Below are positions 32,507 to 41,512 of a stretch of 64,000 bases of DNA, piece after piece. Made by a program: the position numbers and the translations under genes. Below the pieces are notes generated by a model, which was given only the letters and a program-made list of their open reading frames with translations, did no database searches and was not told the DNA's origin. Where the stretch lies: positions 62,001 to 126,000 of the forward strand of contig CAYQMN010000003.1 of NCBI GenBank assembly GCA_964418695.1, in the 5' to 3' direction. Origin of the DNA: Prado023 sp964418695. GTDB taxonomy: Bacteria; Actinomycetota; Actinomycetes; S36-B12; CAIYMF01. Within the stretch, counting starts at the first letter, position 1. Each line of letters begins with the position of its first letter.

Positions 32507-33937
32507 TCAGCTCGCGGCTGGGACCTTCGCCGGCAGGGCGCTCAGGACCTGACCCAGGAAGGCACATCCGTCGAACCCGTCGCCGGCGACCGTCCAGCCC
32601 ATGCGGGCGACCACGGCGTCCTTGGAGGGCACCACCGCCACCAGCTGGCCCCAGTGCCCCTCCATCGCCACGGTGTCCGCGGGGACGTCGGGGTTGTCCT
32701 TGCACTCCCCGGCGACCGGGTCGCCGAGCAGCCACAGGGTCGCGCCGTACCCGTGACCCTCGCCGTCGGGCAGCGAGGGCCTGGTCGCGGTGGCCATGAA
32801 GCCCGGCGGAAGGACCGCGCGGCCATCCCAGCTCCCCTCGTCGAGCAGCAGCTGACCGAGCCGGGCCCAGTCGGTGATGCTCGCCCATCCGTACGAGGCG
32901 CCGACCCATGTGCCGGCGGTGTCGGTCTCCATGGCCGCCGAGCGCGCGCCGATCGGGCCGAACAGGGCGGAGCGAGGGTAGGACCAGTACTCCGCGTCGG
33001 TGGCGAACTGGGCGCGGGCCACTGCGGACAGGATGTTGGTGGTCGCACTCAGGTACCGGAAGCGGGTGCCGGCCGGCGCCTCGGCCGGGTGGTCGGCGGC
33101 CCAGCCCGACATGTCCGGCTCGGCGTAGAGCATCTGCGGCACGTTGCCGGTGATCGCGTAGTCCTCGGTGTTGTCCAGCCCGTCGAGCATCCGCAGCAGG
33201 TGGTCCAGCGTGATGTCCCTGCGCGAGTCGGCGCGCCATGTCGCCACCCAGGCCGGCTCACGCCCGGCGGGGAAGGCGTCGACCACCTTGGTGTCCAGGG
33301 CCAGCCCGCGCTCGGCGGCCAGCTTGTAGAACAGCATGCCGGTGACGGTCTTGGTCATCGACCAGCCGTGCAGGCCGGTCCCCGCCTCGAAGCCCGTGGG
33401 TGTCTGCGCGACCAGCAGCCGGCCGCCCTGGGCGATGGCGATCCCGCGCGTGTTGGCAGCGGCCGGGTCGCCCGCCCCCTGCATGGCCTGGTCGACGCTC
33501 GCCTGCAGGGCGGCGCCGTCCACGTCCGAGCCCCACTGGGCGCTGTCCAGCGGGGCGTCGCCCTGCGGCCAGAGCGCGGAGTCGGCACTGCGCTGGTAGG
33601 GCGTGGCCGACGGGTCGGGGGGCAGGCCCGCGACGCAGCCGCGATCGGTCACCAGGGACGCCGTGCGCCCGACGATCCCCAGGAACCTCGCGGTGACGGA
33701 GTGGCTCTCCTCGTCGATGTCGATGGTGACCACCTTGAGCACCCCACTGGCCGGCAGGACGTCCTCGGCCTTGAGGTCGCTCGTGGTCGGGCGCCCGGCG
33801 ACGAAGGCCGCGGAGCACACCGTCTTGGCGGCCATCGTCGCGGCCTTGCCGGGGATGCCGAACCACATCAGCACGCCGGTGACCAGCACGACGAGCAGCA
33901 CGACCACCCCGAGCAGCCCCAGCAGAACCTTGCGCAT
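32507..33937 (-). CDS. NylB-like serine hydrolase (beta-lactamase class C fold), membrane anchored
   Basis: 476 residues, ATG at 33937. N-terminal hydrophobic segment (4-26) works as a signal anchor. Catalytic SxxK is SMTK at 193-196 (GWSMTKTVTG), the Tyr motif is YLSATTNIL, and HGYGATLWLLG follows, as in 6-aminohexanoate-dimer hydrolase-like enzymes rather than true beta-lactamases. Four to six cysteines outside the membrane segment could form disulfides. The substrate cannot be told. Divergent from dacB across a 189-nt region with short repeats. Confidence 0.85.
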   Translation of the reverse strand: MRKVLLGLLGVVVLLVVLVTGVLMWFGIPGKAATMAAKTVCSAAFVAGRPTTSDLKAEDVLPASGVLKVVTIDIDEESHSVTARFLGIVGRTASLVTDRGCVAGLPPDPSATPYQRSADSALWPQGDAPLDSAQWGSDVDGAALQASVDQAMQGAGDPAAANTRGIAIAQGGRLLVAQTPTGFEAGTGLHGWSMTKTVTGMLFYKLAAERGLALDTKVVDAFPAGREPAWVATWRADSRRDITLDHLLRMLDGLDNTEDYAITGNVPQMLYAEPDMSGWAADHPAEAPAGTRFRYLSATTNILSAVARAQFATDAEYWSYPRSALFGPIGARSAAMETDTAGTWVGASYGWASITDWARLGQLLLDEGSWDGRAVLPPGFMATATRPSLPDGEGHGYGATLWLLGDPVAGECKDNPDVPADTVAMEGHWGQLVAVVPSKDAVVARMGWTVAGDGFDGCAFLGQVLSALPAKVPAAS

Positions 33938-33953
33938 CCCTGGCTCCTTACGA

Positions 33954-34069
33954 TCTCTCCTCGCGCTGGCAGCTCATGTTCTCTCCTCGCGCTGCGGGAC
34001 TCGGCGGGTGCCGGCCCTGCGGGCCAGCCCCCCACCTCGTTCCTCGCGCTGCGGAGGCAGCTCATGTTG
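33954..34069. repeat. three short direct repeats between the serine hydrolase and dacB
   Basis: TCCTCGCGCTG occurs at 33958-33968, 33984-33994 and 34041-34051. Copies 1 and 2 share the longer TCTCTCCTCGCGCTG, and copies 1 and 3 are both followed by GGCAGCTCATGTT. Purpose unknown. Confidence 0.6.
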
Positions 34070-34112
34070 CGGGGAGGGTACCGATTCGCTCCGACTGGAC
34101 CGTCCTGTGATC

Positions 34113-34118
34113 TAGGGT
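34113..34118 (+). promoter_or_regulatory. -10 element of dacB
   Basis: TAGGGT ends 8 nt before the ATG; leader expected to be 0-2 nt. Confidence 0.45.
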
Positions 34119-34126
34119 CGCCCACC

Positions 34127-35563
34127 ATGCGAGCGCACTGGGGCTTCCGTGGGACGGCGGCGGTGGGGGCGCTGGCCGGAGTGGTTCTTGTGACGGGCGC
34201 CCCCGCGGCCCGGTCGGCGGTCCAGCCGCCGGCCGCGGTTGCCGCGGACGCCTCGCCGGTGCGGGTCCTGGCCCCGATCGGTGGGGTCTCGCTGACCCCG
34301 ACCGAGCCGCCGGGTGCCGCGCTCTCCCCGAAGAAGGTCGCCGACGCCGTCGCCGGGTACCTGTCCGGCGGCCCGCTGGGCTCGGGCGCCTCGCCGGCCC
34401 GGATCATCGACGTGGCCACCGGCGAGGTCCTCTACGCCGCCGGCGACGAGCAGCCGGTCGAGCCGGCCTCCACGATGAAGCTGGTCACCTCGCTGTCGGT
34501 GCTCTCCGCGCTGCGCCCGCAGACCCGGCTCGTCACCCGGACCGTCCTGCGCAACCCGGCGGCCACGACGCCGCGCCTCCTGGTCGTCGGCGGCGGCGAC
34601 CCGAGCCTGCGCTCGACCGGCACCCAGGGCGAGGACCCGCTGGCCGCGGCCTCGCTGACCGAGCTGGCCCGCGCCACCGCCAGCCGGCTCACCGCCACCG
34701 GCGTCACCCGGGTCCGGGTCGGCTACGACGACTCTCTGTTCAGCGGGCCGGCGATGCACCCCACATGGTCGACGTCGTTCCCCGGTCTGGGGATCGTCGC
34801 GCCGGTCAGCGCGCTGCTGGCCGACGAGGGCCGCACCGACCCGGACCGGCCTGCGAGCTCGTCGGACCCGGCCCGATCGGCGGCCACCCGGTTCGCCCGC
34901 GCGCTGGCGGCGGAAGGAATCACGGTCACCGGCTCAGTGGCGCGTTCCCTGGCCACCGACGCCTCCGTGGACGTCGCCTCGGTCCACTCCGCGCCCGTCT
35001 CGGTGCTGGTCGAGCACATGCTCGCCACCTCGGACAACACCTACGCCGAGACCCTGGCCCGGGTGGCTGCCGCGGCGACCGGGCACCCGGGCAGCTTCGA
35101 CGGGGTGGCCGCCCGGGCCGCGCAGGTGCTCGACGAGTTCGCCGTGCCGACCCCGGACGGGACCGCGTTCGCCGACGGGTCCGGGCTCTCCCGCGCAGAC
35201 CGGCTGGCCCCGCAGACGCTGACCGACCTGCTGCGCGTGGTCAGCCGGACGGCCGGCTACACCGGCGCGGTGTCCTCGGGCATGCCGGTGGCCGGGGCGA
35301 CCGGCTCGCTGCGCACCCGCTTCACCGGCGGTGCCGGCGAAGCCGCGCGCGGGCTGGTCCGGGCCAAGACCGGCACTCTGACCGGCGTGGTCGGCCTGGC
35401 CGGCTTCGCCAGCCGGCAGGACGGGCGCCTGCTCGCCTTCGCGTTCCTCGACGACACCGTCCCCACCGGTGCGAACGCCGGCCGGGCCGAGCTCGACCGG
35501 GCGCTGGCCGCCCTGGTCGGCTGCGACTGCCAGGCCGACGCGGCAGCGGCGAGCCCCTCCTAG
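34127..35563 (+). CDS. dacB: D-alanyl-D-alanine carboxypeptidase/endopeptidase (PBP4 type)
   Basis: 478 residues, ATG at 34127 (long upstream frame rejected). Signal peptide 1-30 (WGFRGTAAVGALAGVVLVTGAPAARS). Penicillin-binding motifs: SxxK at Ser115-Lys118 (PASTMKLVT), SDN in TSDNTYAE, and KTGT in AKTGTLTGVVG. Trims or opens peptidoglycan peptides outside the membrane. Equivalent to Rv3627c. The stop codon TAG is part of the next gene's -10 hexamer. Confidence 0.94.
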   Translation: MRAHWGFRGTAAVGALAGVVLVTGAPAARSAVQPPAAVAADASPVRVLAPIGGVSLTPTEPPGAALSPKKVADAVAGYLSGGPLGSGASPARIIDVATGEVLYAAGDEQPVEPASTMKLVTSLSVLSALRPQTRLVTRTVLRNPAATTPRLLVVGGGDPSLRSTGTQGEDPLAAASLTELARATASRLTATGVTRVRVGYDDSLFSGPAMHPTWSTSFPGLGIVAPVSALLADEGRTDPDRPASSSDPARSAATRFARALAAEGITVTGSVARSLATDASVDVASVHSAPVSVLVEHMLATSDNTYAETLARVAAAATGHPGSFDGVAARAAQVLDEFAVPTPDGTAFADGSGLSRADRLAPQTLTDLLRVVSRTAGYTGAVSSGMPVAGATGSLRTRFTGGAGEAARGLVRAKTGTLTGVVGLAGFASRQDGRLLAFAFLDDTVPTGANAGRAELDRALAALVGCDCQADAAAASPS

Positions 35564-35566
35564 AAT
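35561..35566 (+). promoter_or_regulatory. -10 element overlapping the dacB stop codon
   Basis: TAGAAT, whose first three bases are the dacB stop, ends 6 nt before the next ATG (35573), predicting a leaderless transcript. Confidence 0.5.
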
Positions 35567-35572
35567 TGCCGG

Positions 35573-36613
35573 ATGCCCACGCTCGTCGACTGGTCGCTGG
35601 CCGAGGGGGTCGCGGTGCGGCTGGCGCCGCGCGGGCCCGACACCTCCCCCGTCCAGGCGCACACGGTCGTCGCCGAGCTGCGCGAGCTGGCCCAGCTGGC
35701 CCGCGACCCGGTCCGTGAGCTGACCGGGCTGGACGCCGACCCGACCCTGTCGCCGGCGGTCGTGGTGGACCGCGCGGAGTGGATCCGCTCGAGCATCTCC
35801 GGGTTCGCCCTGGCCCTGGATCCGCTCACCGAGGCCCGCCGGGACCGCGGGGCGCCCGGCGTCGATCAGATCGGCTCCCGGCTGACCGGCGTGGAGCTGG
35901 GCGGCGCGCTGTCGTGGCTGTCGGGCAAGGTCCTGGGCCAGTACGAGGCCTTCGTGCCCGTCGGCACGCCGGGCCGGCTGCTGCTGGTCGCCCCCAACAT
36001 CGTGCGGGTCGAGCGCGAGCTGGAGCTGGTGCCCCGGGACTTCCGGTTCTGGGTGTGCATGCACGAGGAGACCCATCGGGCCCAGTTCGCCGGAGTGCCC
36101 TGGATGCCCGAGCACTTCCTCGGCGAGGTGCGCGCGTTCGTCCAGGCCAGCGACATCCCCGTGCGCGAGCTGCTGGCCCGCGGGGTCGACATCGCCCGCT
36201 CGCTGGCCGACGCGGCACGCGGCGGGTCCGGGCCCAGCGTGTTGGAGGCCGCCCAGACCCCGGAGCAGCGAGTCATCTTCGACCGGCTCACCGGGCTGAT
36301 GTCCCTGCTGGAGGGGCACGCCGACTACGTGATGGACGAGGTCGGGGCCGCCCACATCCCCACGGTCGCGACCATCCGCGCCCGCTTCGACCACCGCCGC
36401 GAGACCGCCGGGACCTTCGACGGGTTCGTGCGCCGGGTGCTCGGCATGCAGGCCAAGCTGCGCCAGTACACCGCCGGCTCGAGCTTCGTCCGGGCGGTCG
36501 TGGACCAGGCCGGCGCCGACGGGTTCGCCCAGGTGTGGGCCGACCCGGACCATCTGCCCAGCGCCGCGGAGATCGAGGAGCCGGCGGCCTGGATGCGTCG
36601 CGTGCTGGCCTGA
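35573..36613 (+). CDS. zinc-dependent metalloprotease, DUF2342 family
   Basis: 346 residues, ATG at 35573. HEETH at 164-168 (MHEETHRAQFAGVPWM) is the zinc-binding HExxH, and LMSLLEGHADYVMDEVG supplies the downstream Glu/His region typical of the family. Also called the F420-biosynthesis-associated protein in older annotation, without proof of such a role. Located between dacB and tilS as Rv3626c is. The stop overlaps tilS (TGATG). Confidence 0.9.
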   Translation: MPTLVDWSLAEGVAVRLAPRGPDTSPVQAHTVVAELRELAQLARDPVRELTGLDADPTLSPAVVVDRAEWIRSSISGFALALDPLTEARRDRGAPGVDQIGSRLTGVELGGALSWLSGKVLGQYEAFVPVGTPGRLLLVAPNIVRVERELELVPRDFRFWVCMHEETHRAQFAGVPWMPEHFLGEVRAFVQASDIPVRELLARGVDIARSLADAARGGSGPSVLEAAQTPEQRVIFDRLTGLMSLLEGHADYVMDEVGAAHIPTVATIRARFDHRRETAGTFDGFVRRVLGMQAKLRQYTAGSSFVRAVVDQAGADGFAQVWADPDHLPSAAEIEEPAAWMRRVLA

Positions 36614-37776
36614 TGGCGGCGGCCCGCCCGGCCGGCCCGGTCCGCCCGCCTCGCCCGGTCCGCCCGCCTCGGGCAGCGGTGCGCCACGCGATCCGGGCGG
36701 ACCTGGCCGACCTGCTCCCTGGCGACCGGGTGCTCGTCGCGCTCAGCGGCGGGCCCGACTCGCTGGCGCTGCTGGCCGGCGCGGTCGCGGTCGCGTCGGC
36801 CGAGGCGCTGCGGTGCGCGGCGGTGGTCGTCGATCACGGGCTGCACCCGGACCACGCCGAGGTCTCCCGACGGGCCGTCGAGCAGGCCCGTCTGCTGGGC
36901 TGCTCCGAAGTGGCCGTCGTGGCCGTCGAGGTCCCCCGTGGGCCGGGCACCGGGGGGATCGAGGCGGCAGCCCGCTCCGCTCGCTACGCGGCGCTGGAGG
37001 CGGCGGCCGGACCGCCGGACCCGGCCGCCGCGATCCTGCTCGGGCACACCCGCGACGACCAGGCCGAGAGCGTCCTGCTCGGCCTTGCACGAGGCTCCGG
37101 GACCCGGTCGCTGGCCGGGATGCCCGCCCGGCGTGGCCTGCTGCGCCGCCCCCTGCTGGAGCTGCCCCGTGCGGTGGTCGCCGCCGCGGCCACGGAAGCG
37201 GCGGTGGCGGACCCACGGCTGACCCCCTGGCCGGACCCGGCCAACGCCGACCCCCGGTTCGCGCGCAGCCGGGTGCGGACCGAGGTGCTGCCGTTCCTGG
37301 AGGAGCGGCTCGGCCCGGGCATCACCGACGCCCTGGCCCGGACCGCCGCGCTGGCCCGCGCGGACGCCGACGCGCTGGACGGCTGGGCGCAGGAGGTGTG
37401 GGAGGCGACGCTGGCCGAGGCCGACTCAGCTGTGGCAGCCACCCCGTCGGACCGCCCAGCACCGTCGGGCCTCTCAACCTCACCGGACGGCCCGGCCCCC
37501 CCGGACGGTCCAGCCCCACCGGATCTCGATGGTGTCTGCGACGGCGTCCTCGCCCGGCTGCCGGTCGCGGCCGTCGCCGGCCTGCCGCCCGCGGTCGCCA
37601 CCCGCGTGGTCCGCCACCTCCTGCGGGCGGCCGGCTGCCCGCCCGGAGCGCTGAGCGCCGATCACCTGACCCGGGTCACCGCCCTGCTGGGCGACCCGCG
37701 CCCCGGTGCCCACGTGCTGCTGCCCGGGGGGGTGCGCGCCTGCCGGGTGGCGGACCTGCTTGCTGTGAGAGCCTGA
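36613..37776 (+). CDS. tilS: tRNA(Ile)-lysidine synthase
   Basis: 387 residues from the ATG at 36613, coupled to the metalloprotease. PP-loop LSGGPDSLAL (44-53), VVDHGLHPDHAEVS, ARYAAL and LGHTRDDQAESVLLGLARGSG. Converts the wobble C of tRNA-Ile(CAU) to lysidine using ATP and lysine. An Asp/Pro/Ser-rich low-complexity insert (about 278-303) interrupts the C-terminal half. An N-terminal 20 residues with repeated RPP is also non-conserved. Confidence 0.94.
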   Translation: MAAARPAGPVRPPRPVRPPRAAVRHAIRADLADLLPGDRVLVALSGGPDSLALLAGAVAVASAEALRCAAVVVDHGLHPDHAEVSRRAVEQARLLGCSEVAVVAVEVPRGPGTGGIEAAARSARYAALEAAAGPPDPAAAILLGHTRDDQAESVLLGLARGSGTRSLAGMPARRGLLRRPLLELPRAVVAAAATEAAVADPRLTPWPDPANADPRFARSRVRTEVLPFLEERLGPGITDALARTAALARADADALDGWAQEVWEATLAEADSAVAATPSDRPAPSGLSTSPDGPAPPDGPAPPDLDGVCDGVLARLPVAAVAGLPPAVATRVVRHLLRAAGCPPGALSADHLTRVTALLGDPRPGAHVLLPGGVRACRVADLLAVRA

Positions 37777-37781
37777 CGCCC

Positions 37782-38333
37782 GTGGACGCGGTTGACATCG
37801 AGTCGGACCTCACGCGCGTGCTGATCGAGGAGGACGCCCTGCAGGCCCGCCTGCAGGAGCTGGCCGCCGAGGTCGACCGCGACTATGCCGGGCGGGACAT
37901 CCTGCTGGTGGGGGTGCTCCGGGGCGCGGTCATGGTGATGGCCGACCTGGCCCGGATGCTCACGATCCACGTGGAGATGGACTGGATGGCGGTCACCTCG
38001 TACGGCTCGTCCACCAAGTCCTCCGGCGTCGTGCGCATCCTCAAGGACCTCGACACCGACATCAGCGGCCGGCACGTCCTGATCGTCGAGGACATCATCG
38101 ACTCCGGACTCACGCTGTCGTGGCTGATGCGCAACCTCGGCACCCGCGGCGCCGCCTCGGTCGAGGTGCTGACGCTGCTGCGCAAGCCCGAGGCGCTCAA
38201 GGTCGTGCTGTCCCCGCGCTACGTGGGCTTCGACATCCCCAACGAGTTCGTCGTGGGGTACGGCCTGGACTACGCCGAGCGCTACCGCAACCTGCGCCAG
38301 ATCGCCCAGCTCTCGCCGCACGTCTACAGCTGA
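37782..38333 (+). CDS. hpt: hypoxanthine phosphoribosyltransferase
   Basis: 183 residues from the GTG at 37782, 5 nt after tilS. PRPP-binding IVEDIIDSGLTL (101-112), LVGVLRGAVMVMADLAR and YVGFDIPNEFVVGYGLDYAERYRNL. Salvages hypoxanthine and guanine to IMP and GMP. The tilS-hpt-ftsH order is one of the most conserved in bacteria. Confidence 0.96.
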   Translation: MDAVDIESDLTRVLIEEDALQARLQELAAEVDRDYAGRDILLVGVLRGAVMVMADLARMLTIHVEMDWMAVTSYGSSTKSSGVVRILKDLDTDISGRHVLIVEDIIDSGLTLSWLMRNLGTRGAASVEVLTLLRKPEALKVVLSPRYVGFDIPNEFVVGYGLDYAERYRNLRQIAQLSPHVYS

Positions 38334-38411
38334 GCGGCCCGCGCCCCCACGCAATCCCCAGCACCCGTACGCCCAGTGCGAACGACGGGAGCCGGTGTCT
38401 GCCCGGCGGTG

Positions 38412-38417
38412 TAGCGT
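38412..38417 (+). promoter_or_regulatory. possible -10 element of ftsH
   Basis: TAGCGT in the 208-nt gap between hpt and ftsH; would leave a leader of about 115 nt that includes a small GCCCG-TG-CGGGC hairpin. No clear -35. Confidence 0.3.
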
Positions 38418-38541
38418 CTAGCCACGGGTGACGTGCCCGTGCGGGCAGGCGTGTGCGGGGGACGTAGCCGCGGCGAGGCCGAGCACTCGCAGGTGCCGCC
38501 CCTCCTCGTAGTCCGCAGATCCGGAGAGCTCCGGGGCAGGG

Positions 38542-40899
38542 ATGGATGTGAAGCGCTTCGTTCGTGGGCCGATCTTCTGGATCCTCATCGTCGCGGTCCT
38601 GATGCTGATCGGCAGCAGCCTCGTCTCCGAGGTCACCGGCCCCCGCCAGGTGGACACCTCCGAGGCGGTCTCCGCCATCCAGGATGGCCGGATCAAGGAC
38701 GCGCTGCTGGTCGACGTCGACCAGCGGATCGAGCTGGAGTACGCCGACGGCAGCAAGCGCTACGCCGAGTACATCGACGGCCAGGGCCTGGACCTGCAGC
38801 GGGCGCTGCAGACCTCGGTGTCCGAGGGCAAGCTCGAGGGCTACAACGTCAAGGTCCCGCACCAGGGCCTGCTGGTCACTCTGCTGTTCGCGATGCTGCC
38901 GGTCTTCCTGGTCCTGCTGCTGCTGTTCTTCTTCATGAACCAGATGGGCGGCGGCGGTCGCGGCGTCATGAGCTTCGGGAAGTCCAAGGCCAAGGCCGTG
39001 AGCAAGGACATGCCCAAGACCACGTTCGCCGACGTGGCCGGGGCGGACGAGGCCGTCGAGGAGCTCAGCGAGATCAAGGAGTTCCTCCAGGATCCGTCGC
39101 GGTTCCAGGCGGTCGGGGCCAAGATCCCCAAGGGCGTGCTGCTCTACGGCCCACCCGGCACCGGCAAGACGCTGCTCGCGCGCGCCGTGGCCGGCGAGGC
39201 GGGGGTTCCGTTCTTCTCGATCTCCGGCTCGGACTTCGTGGAGATGTTCGTCGGCGTCGGCGCCTCCCGGGTGCGCGACCTGTTCGAGCAGGCCAAGTCC
39301 AACGCCCCGGCGATCATCTTCATCGACGAGATCGACGCGGTCGGCCGGCATCGTGGCGCCGGCCTCGGCGGCGGGCACGACGAGCGCGAGCAGACCCTCA
39401 ACCAGATGCTGGTCGAGATGGACGGCTTCGACGTGGCCGGCGGGGTCATCCTGATCGCGGCCACCAACCGCCCGGACATCCTGGACCCCGCGCTGCTGCG
39501 CCCGGGCCGGTTCGACCGGCAGATCCAGGTCTCCGCGCCGGACCTGAACGGGCGCCTGGCGGTCCTGACCGTGCACGCGCGTGGCAAGCGGATGGCCCCC
39601 GAGGTGGACCTGGCCGCGGTCGCCCGCCGGACCCCCGGGTTCACCGGCGCGGACCTGGCCAACGTGCTCAACGAGGCCGCGCTGCTCACCGCGCGGGCCG
39701 GCTCGGCACTGGTCGACAACCGGGCGCTGGACGAGGCGATCGACCGGGTCATCGCCGGTCCGCAGAAGCGCACGCGGGTGATGGACGACAAGGAGAAGCT
39801 CATCACCGCCTACCACGAGGGCGGGCACGCCCTGGTGGCCGCGGCGCTGCCGGGCAACGACCCGGTGCACAAGATCACGATCCTGCCGCGCGGCCGGGCG
39901 CTGGGCTACACGATGGTTCTGCCCGACCAGGAGAAGTACTCGACCACCCGCAGCGAGATGCTCAACCAGCTGGCCTACATGCTCGGTGGCCGGGCCGCCG
40001 AGGAGCTGGTCTTCCACGACCCCACCACCGGCGCCGCCAACGACATCGAGAAGGCCACCGCCGTGGCCCGCGCGATGGTCACCCAGTACGGCATGACCGA
40101 GCGCCTGGGCGCGATCCGGTACGGCGAGAAGGACGGCGAGGTGTTCCTCGGCCGCGACATGGGCCACGGGCGGGACTACTCCGAGGTCATCGCCGCGACC
40201 ATCGACGAGGAGGTCCGCCAGCTCATCGACCACGCCCACAACGAGGCGTTCGAGATCCTGGTCGACAACCGCGACGTGCTCGACGCGCTGGTCGTCTCCC
40301 TGCTGGAGAAGGAGACCCTGAACAAGGAGGAGGTCGCGGCGATCTTCGAGCCGCTGCGCCTGCGCCCGATCCGCCCGGCGTGGACCGGCTCGGACCTGCG
40401 CGTGCCCTCCGACCGGCCGCCGGTCGACGTCCCGGAGCGGCCCGCCCAGCCGGTGGGCGCCATGCGCCAAGGCGCCTACGGGCTGCCGGCGCCGGGGGTG
40501 CCCGGTGGGCCCGGTCCTCGTCCGGCCGCACCCGGTGGCTACCCCGGTGGCACCGGCTGGCCGGCCCAGCCCGGCCAGAACGGCGGCTACCCGCAGCCGC
40601 ACCCCGGCCAGCCCCAGGGCTATCCGCAGGGTCCGGCGCAGGGCCAGCCGCAGGGCTATCCGCAGCCGGGCGGCTATCCGCCCAACGGCGGCCAGGGCCA
40701 CGGCCAGCCCCACGGCGGCCAGCCCCCGGCGAACGCCTGGCCCGGCCACCCCGGTCAGCCGCCCACGGGGCCCCAGCCCCCCGCCCCGCAGGGCGGGCCC
40801 GGGCAGCCGCCCACGAACCCGTGGCCCGGCCACCAGGGTCCCCCGCCGCCGCCCGGTGACCAGGCACCGCCGCACGACGACCGCGGTGGGCCGGAGTGA
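38542..40899 (+). CDS. ftsH: ATP-dependent zinc metalloprotease FtsH
   Basis: 785 residues, ATG at 38542. Two membrane helices (about 9-26 and 110-132) flank an extracytoplasmic domain. AAA module: GPPGTGKT (about 203-210), FIDEIDAVGRHRG, ATNRPDILDPALLRPGRFDRQ (SRH). Protease HEGGH near 425-429 (TAYHEGGHALV). Degrades membrane and misfolded cytosolic proteins. The last 140 or so residues are a Pro/Gly/Gln-rich tail with imperfect QPQGYPQ repeats, which is absent from E. coli FtsH. The stop overlaps the folE start (GTGA). Confidence 0.96.
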   Translation: MDVKRFVRGPIFWILIVAVLMLIGSSLVSEVTGPRQVDTSEAVSAIQDGRIKDALLVDVDQRIELEYADGSKRYAEYIDGQGLDLQRALQTSVSEGKLEGYNVKVPHQGLLVTLLFAMLPVFLVLLLLFFFMNQMGGGGRGVMSFGKSKAKAVSKDMPKTTFADVAGADEAVEELSEIKEFLQDPSRFQAVGAKIPKGVLLYGPPGTGKTLLARAVAGEAGVPFFSISGSDFVEMFVGVGASRVRDLFEQAKSNAPAIIFIDEIDAVGRHRGAGLGGGHDEREQTLNQMLVEMDGFDVAGGVILIAATNRPDILDPALLRPGRFDRQIQVSAPDLNGRLAVLTVHARGKRMAPEVDLAAVARRTPGFTGADLANVLNEAALLTARAGSALVDNRALDEAIDRVIAGPQKRTRVMDDKEKLITAYHEGGHALVAAALPGNDPVHKITILPRGRALGYTMVLPDQEKYSTTRSEMLNQLAYMLGGRAAEELVFHDPTTGAANDIEKATAVARAMVTQYGMTERLGAIRYGEKDGEVFLGRDMGHGRDYSEVIAATIDEEVRQLIDHAHNEAFEILVDNRDVLDALVVSLLEKETLNKEEVAAIFEPLRLRPIRPAWTGSDLRVPSDRPPVDVPERPAQPVGAMRQGAYGLPAPGVPGGPGPRPAAPGGYPGGTGWPAQPGQNGGYPQPHPGQPQGYPQGPAQGQPQGYPQPGGYPPNGGQGHGQPHGGQPPANAWPGHPGQPPTGPQPPAPQGGPGQPPTNPWPGHQGPPPPPGDQAPPHDDRGGPE

Positions 40900-41510
40900 C
40901 CGGGCCTGACCCGATCCACCAGCCCGGCCCGTCGCGCCCGGCGGGCACGTTCGACGCGGCCCGGGCCGAGGCGGCCGTGCGCGAGCTGCTGCTGGCGGTC
41001 GGCGAGGACCCGACTCGCGACGGACTGCGCGACACCCCGGCCCGGGTGGCCCGCTCATACGCCGAGATCTTCCGGGGCCTGCGCGAGGAGCCGGCCGAGG
41101 TCCTGACCACCACCTTCGACATGGGGCACGACGAGCTCGTGCTGGTCAAGGACATCGAGGTGTACTCCACCTGCGAGCACCACCTGGTGCCGTTCCACGG
41201 CGTGGCGCACGTCGGCTACATCCCCAACCTCGACGGCCGGATCACCGGCTTGAGCAAGATCGCCCGGCTGGTGGACGTGTTCGCCAAGCGCCCGCAGGTC
41301 CAGGAGCGGCTGACCACCCAGGTCGCCGACGCGATGGAGTCGGTCCTCGGGCCGCGCGGGGTCATCGTCGTCATCGAGTGCGAGCACCTGTGCATGTCCA
41401 TGCGGGGTGTGCGCAAGCCGGGCGCGCGCACGGTCACCAGCGCGGTTCGGGGGCAGCTGCGCGATCCCGCCACCCGGGCCGAGGTGCTGGCCCTGCTCAC
41501 CGGGCGCTAG
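40896..41510 (+). CDS. folE: GTP cyclohydrolase I
   Basis: 204 residues from the GTG at 40896 (GTGA overlap with ftsH). Zinc and substrate motifs STCEHHLVPFHGVAHVGYIP and CEHLCMSMRGVRKPGA. Converts GTP to 7,8-dihydroneopterin triphosphate, first step of folate synthesis. First of four consecutive folate genes; co-transcription with ftsH is likely. Confidence 0.97.
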   Translation: MTGPDPIHQPGPSRPAGTFDAARAEAAVRELLLAVGEDPTRDGLRDTPARVARSYAEIFRGLREEPAEVLTTTFDMGHDELVLVKDIEVYSTCEHHLVPFHGVAHVGYIPNLDGRITGLSKIARLVDVFAKRPQVQERLTTQVADAMESVLGPRGVIVVIECEHLCMSMRGVRKPGARTVTSAVRGQLRDPATRAEVLALLTGR

Positions 41511-41512
41511 GC

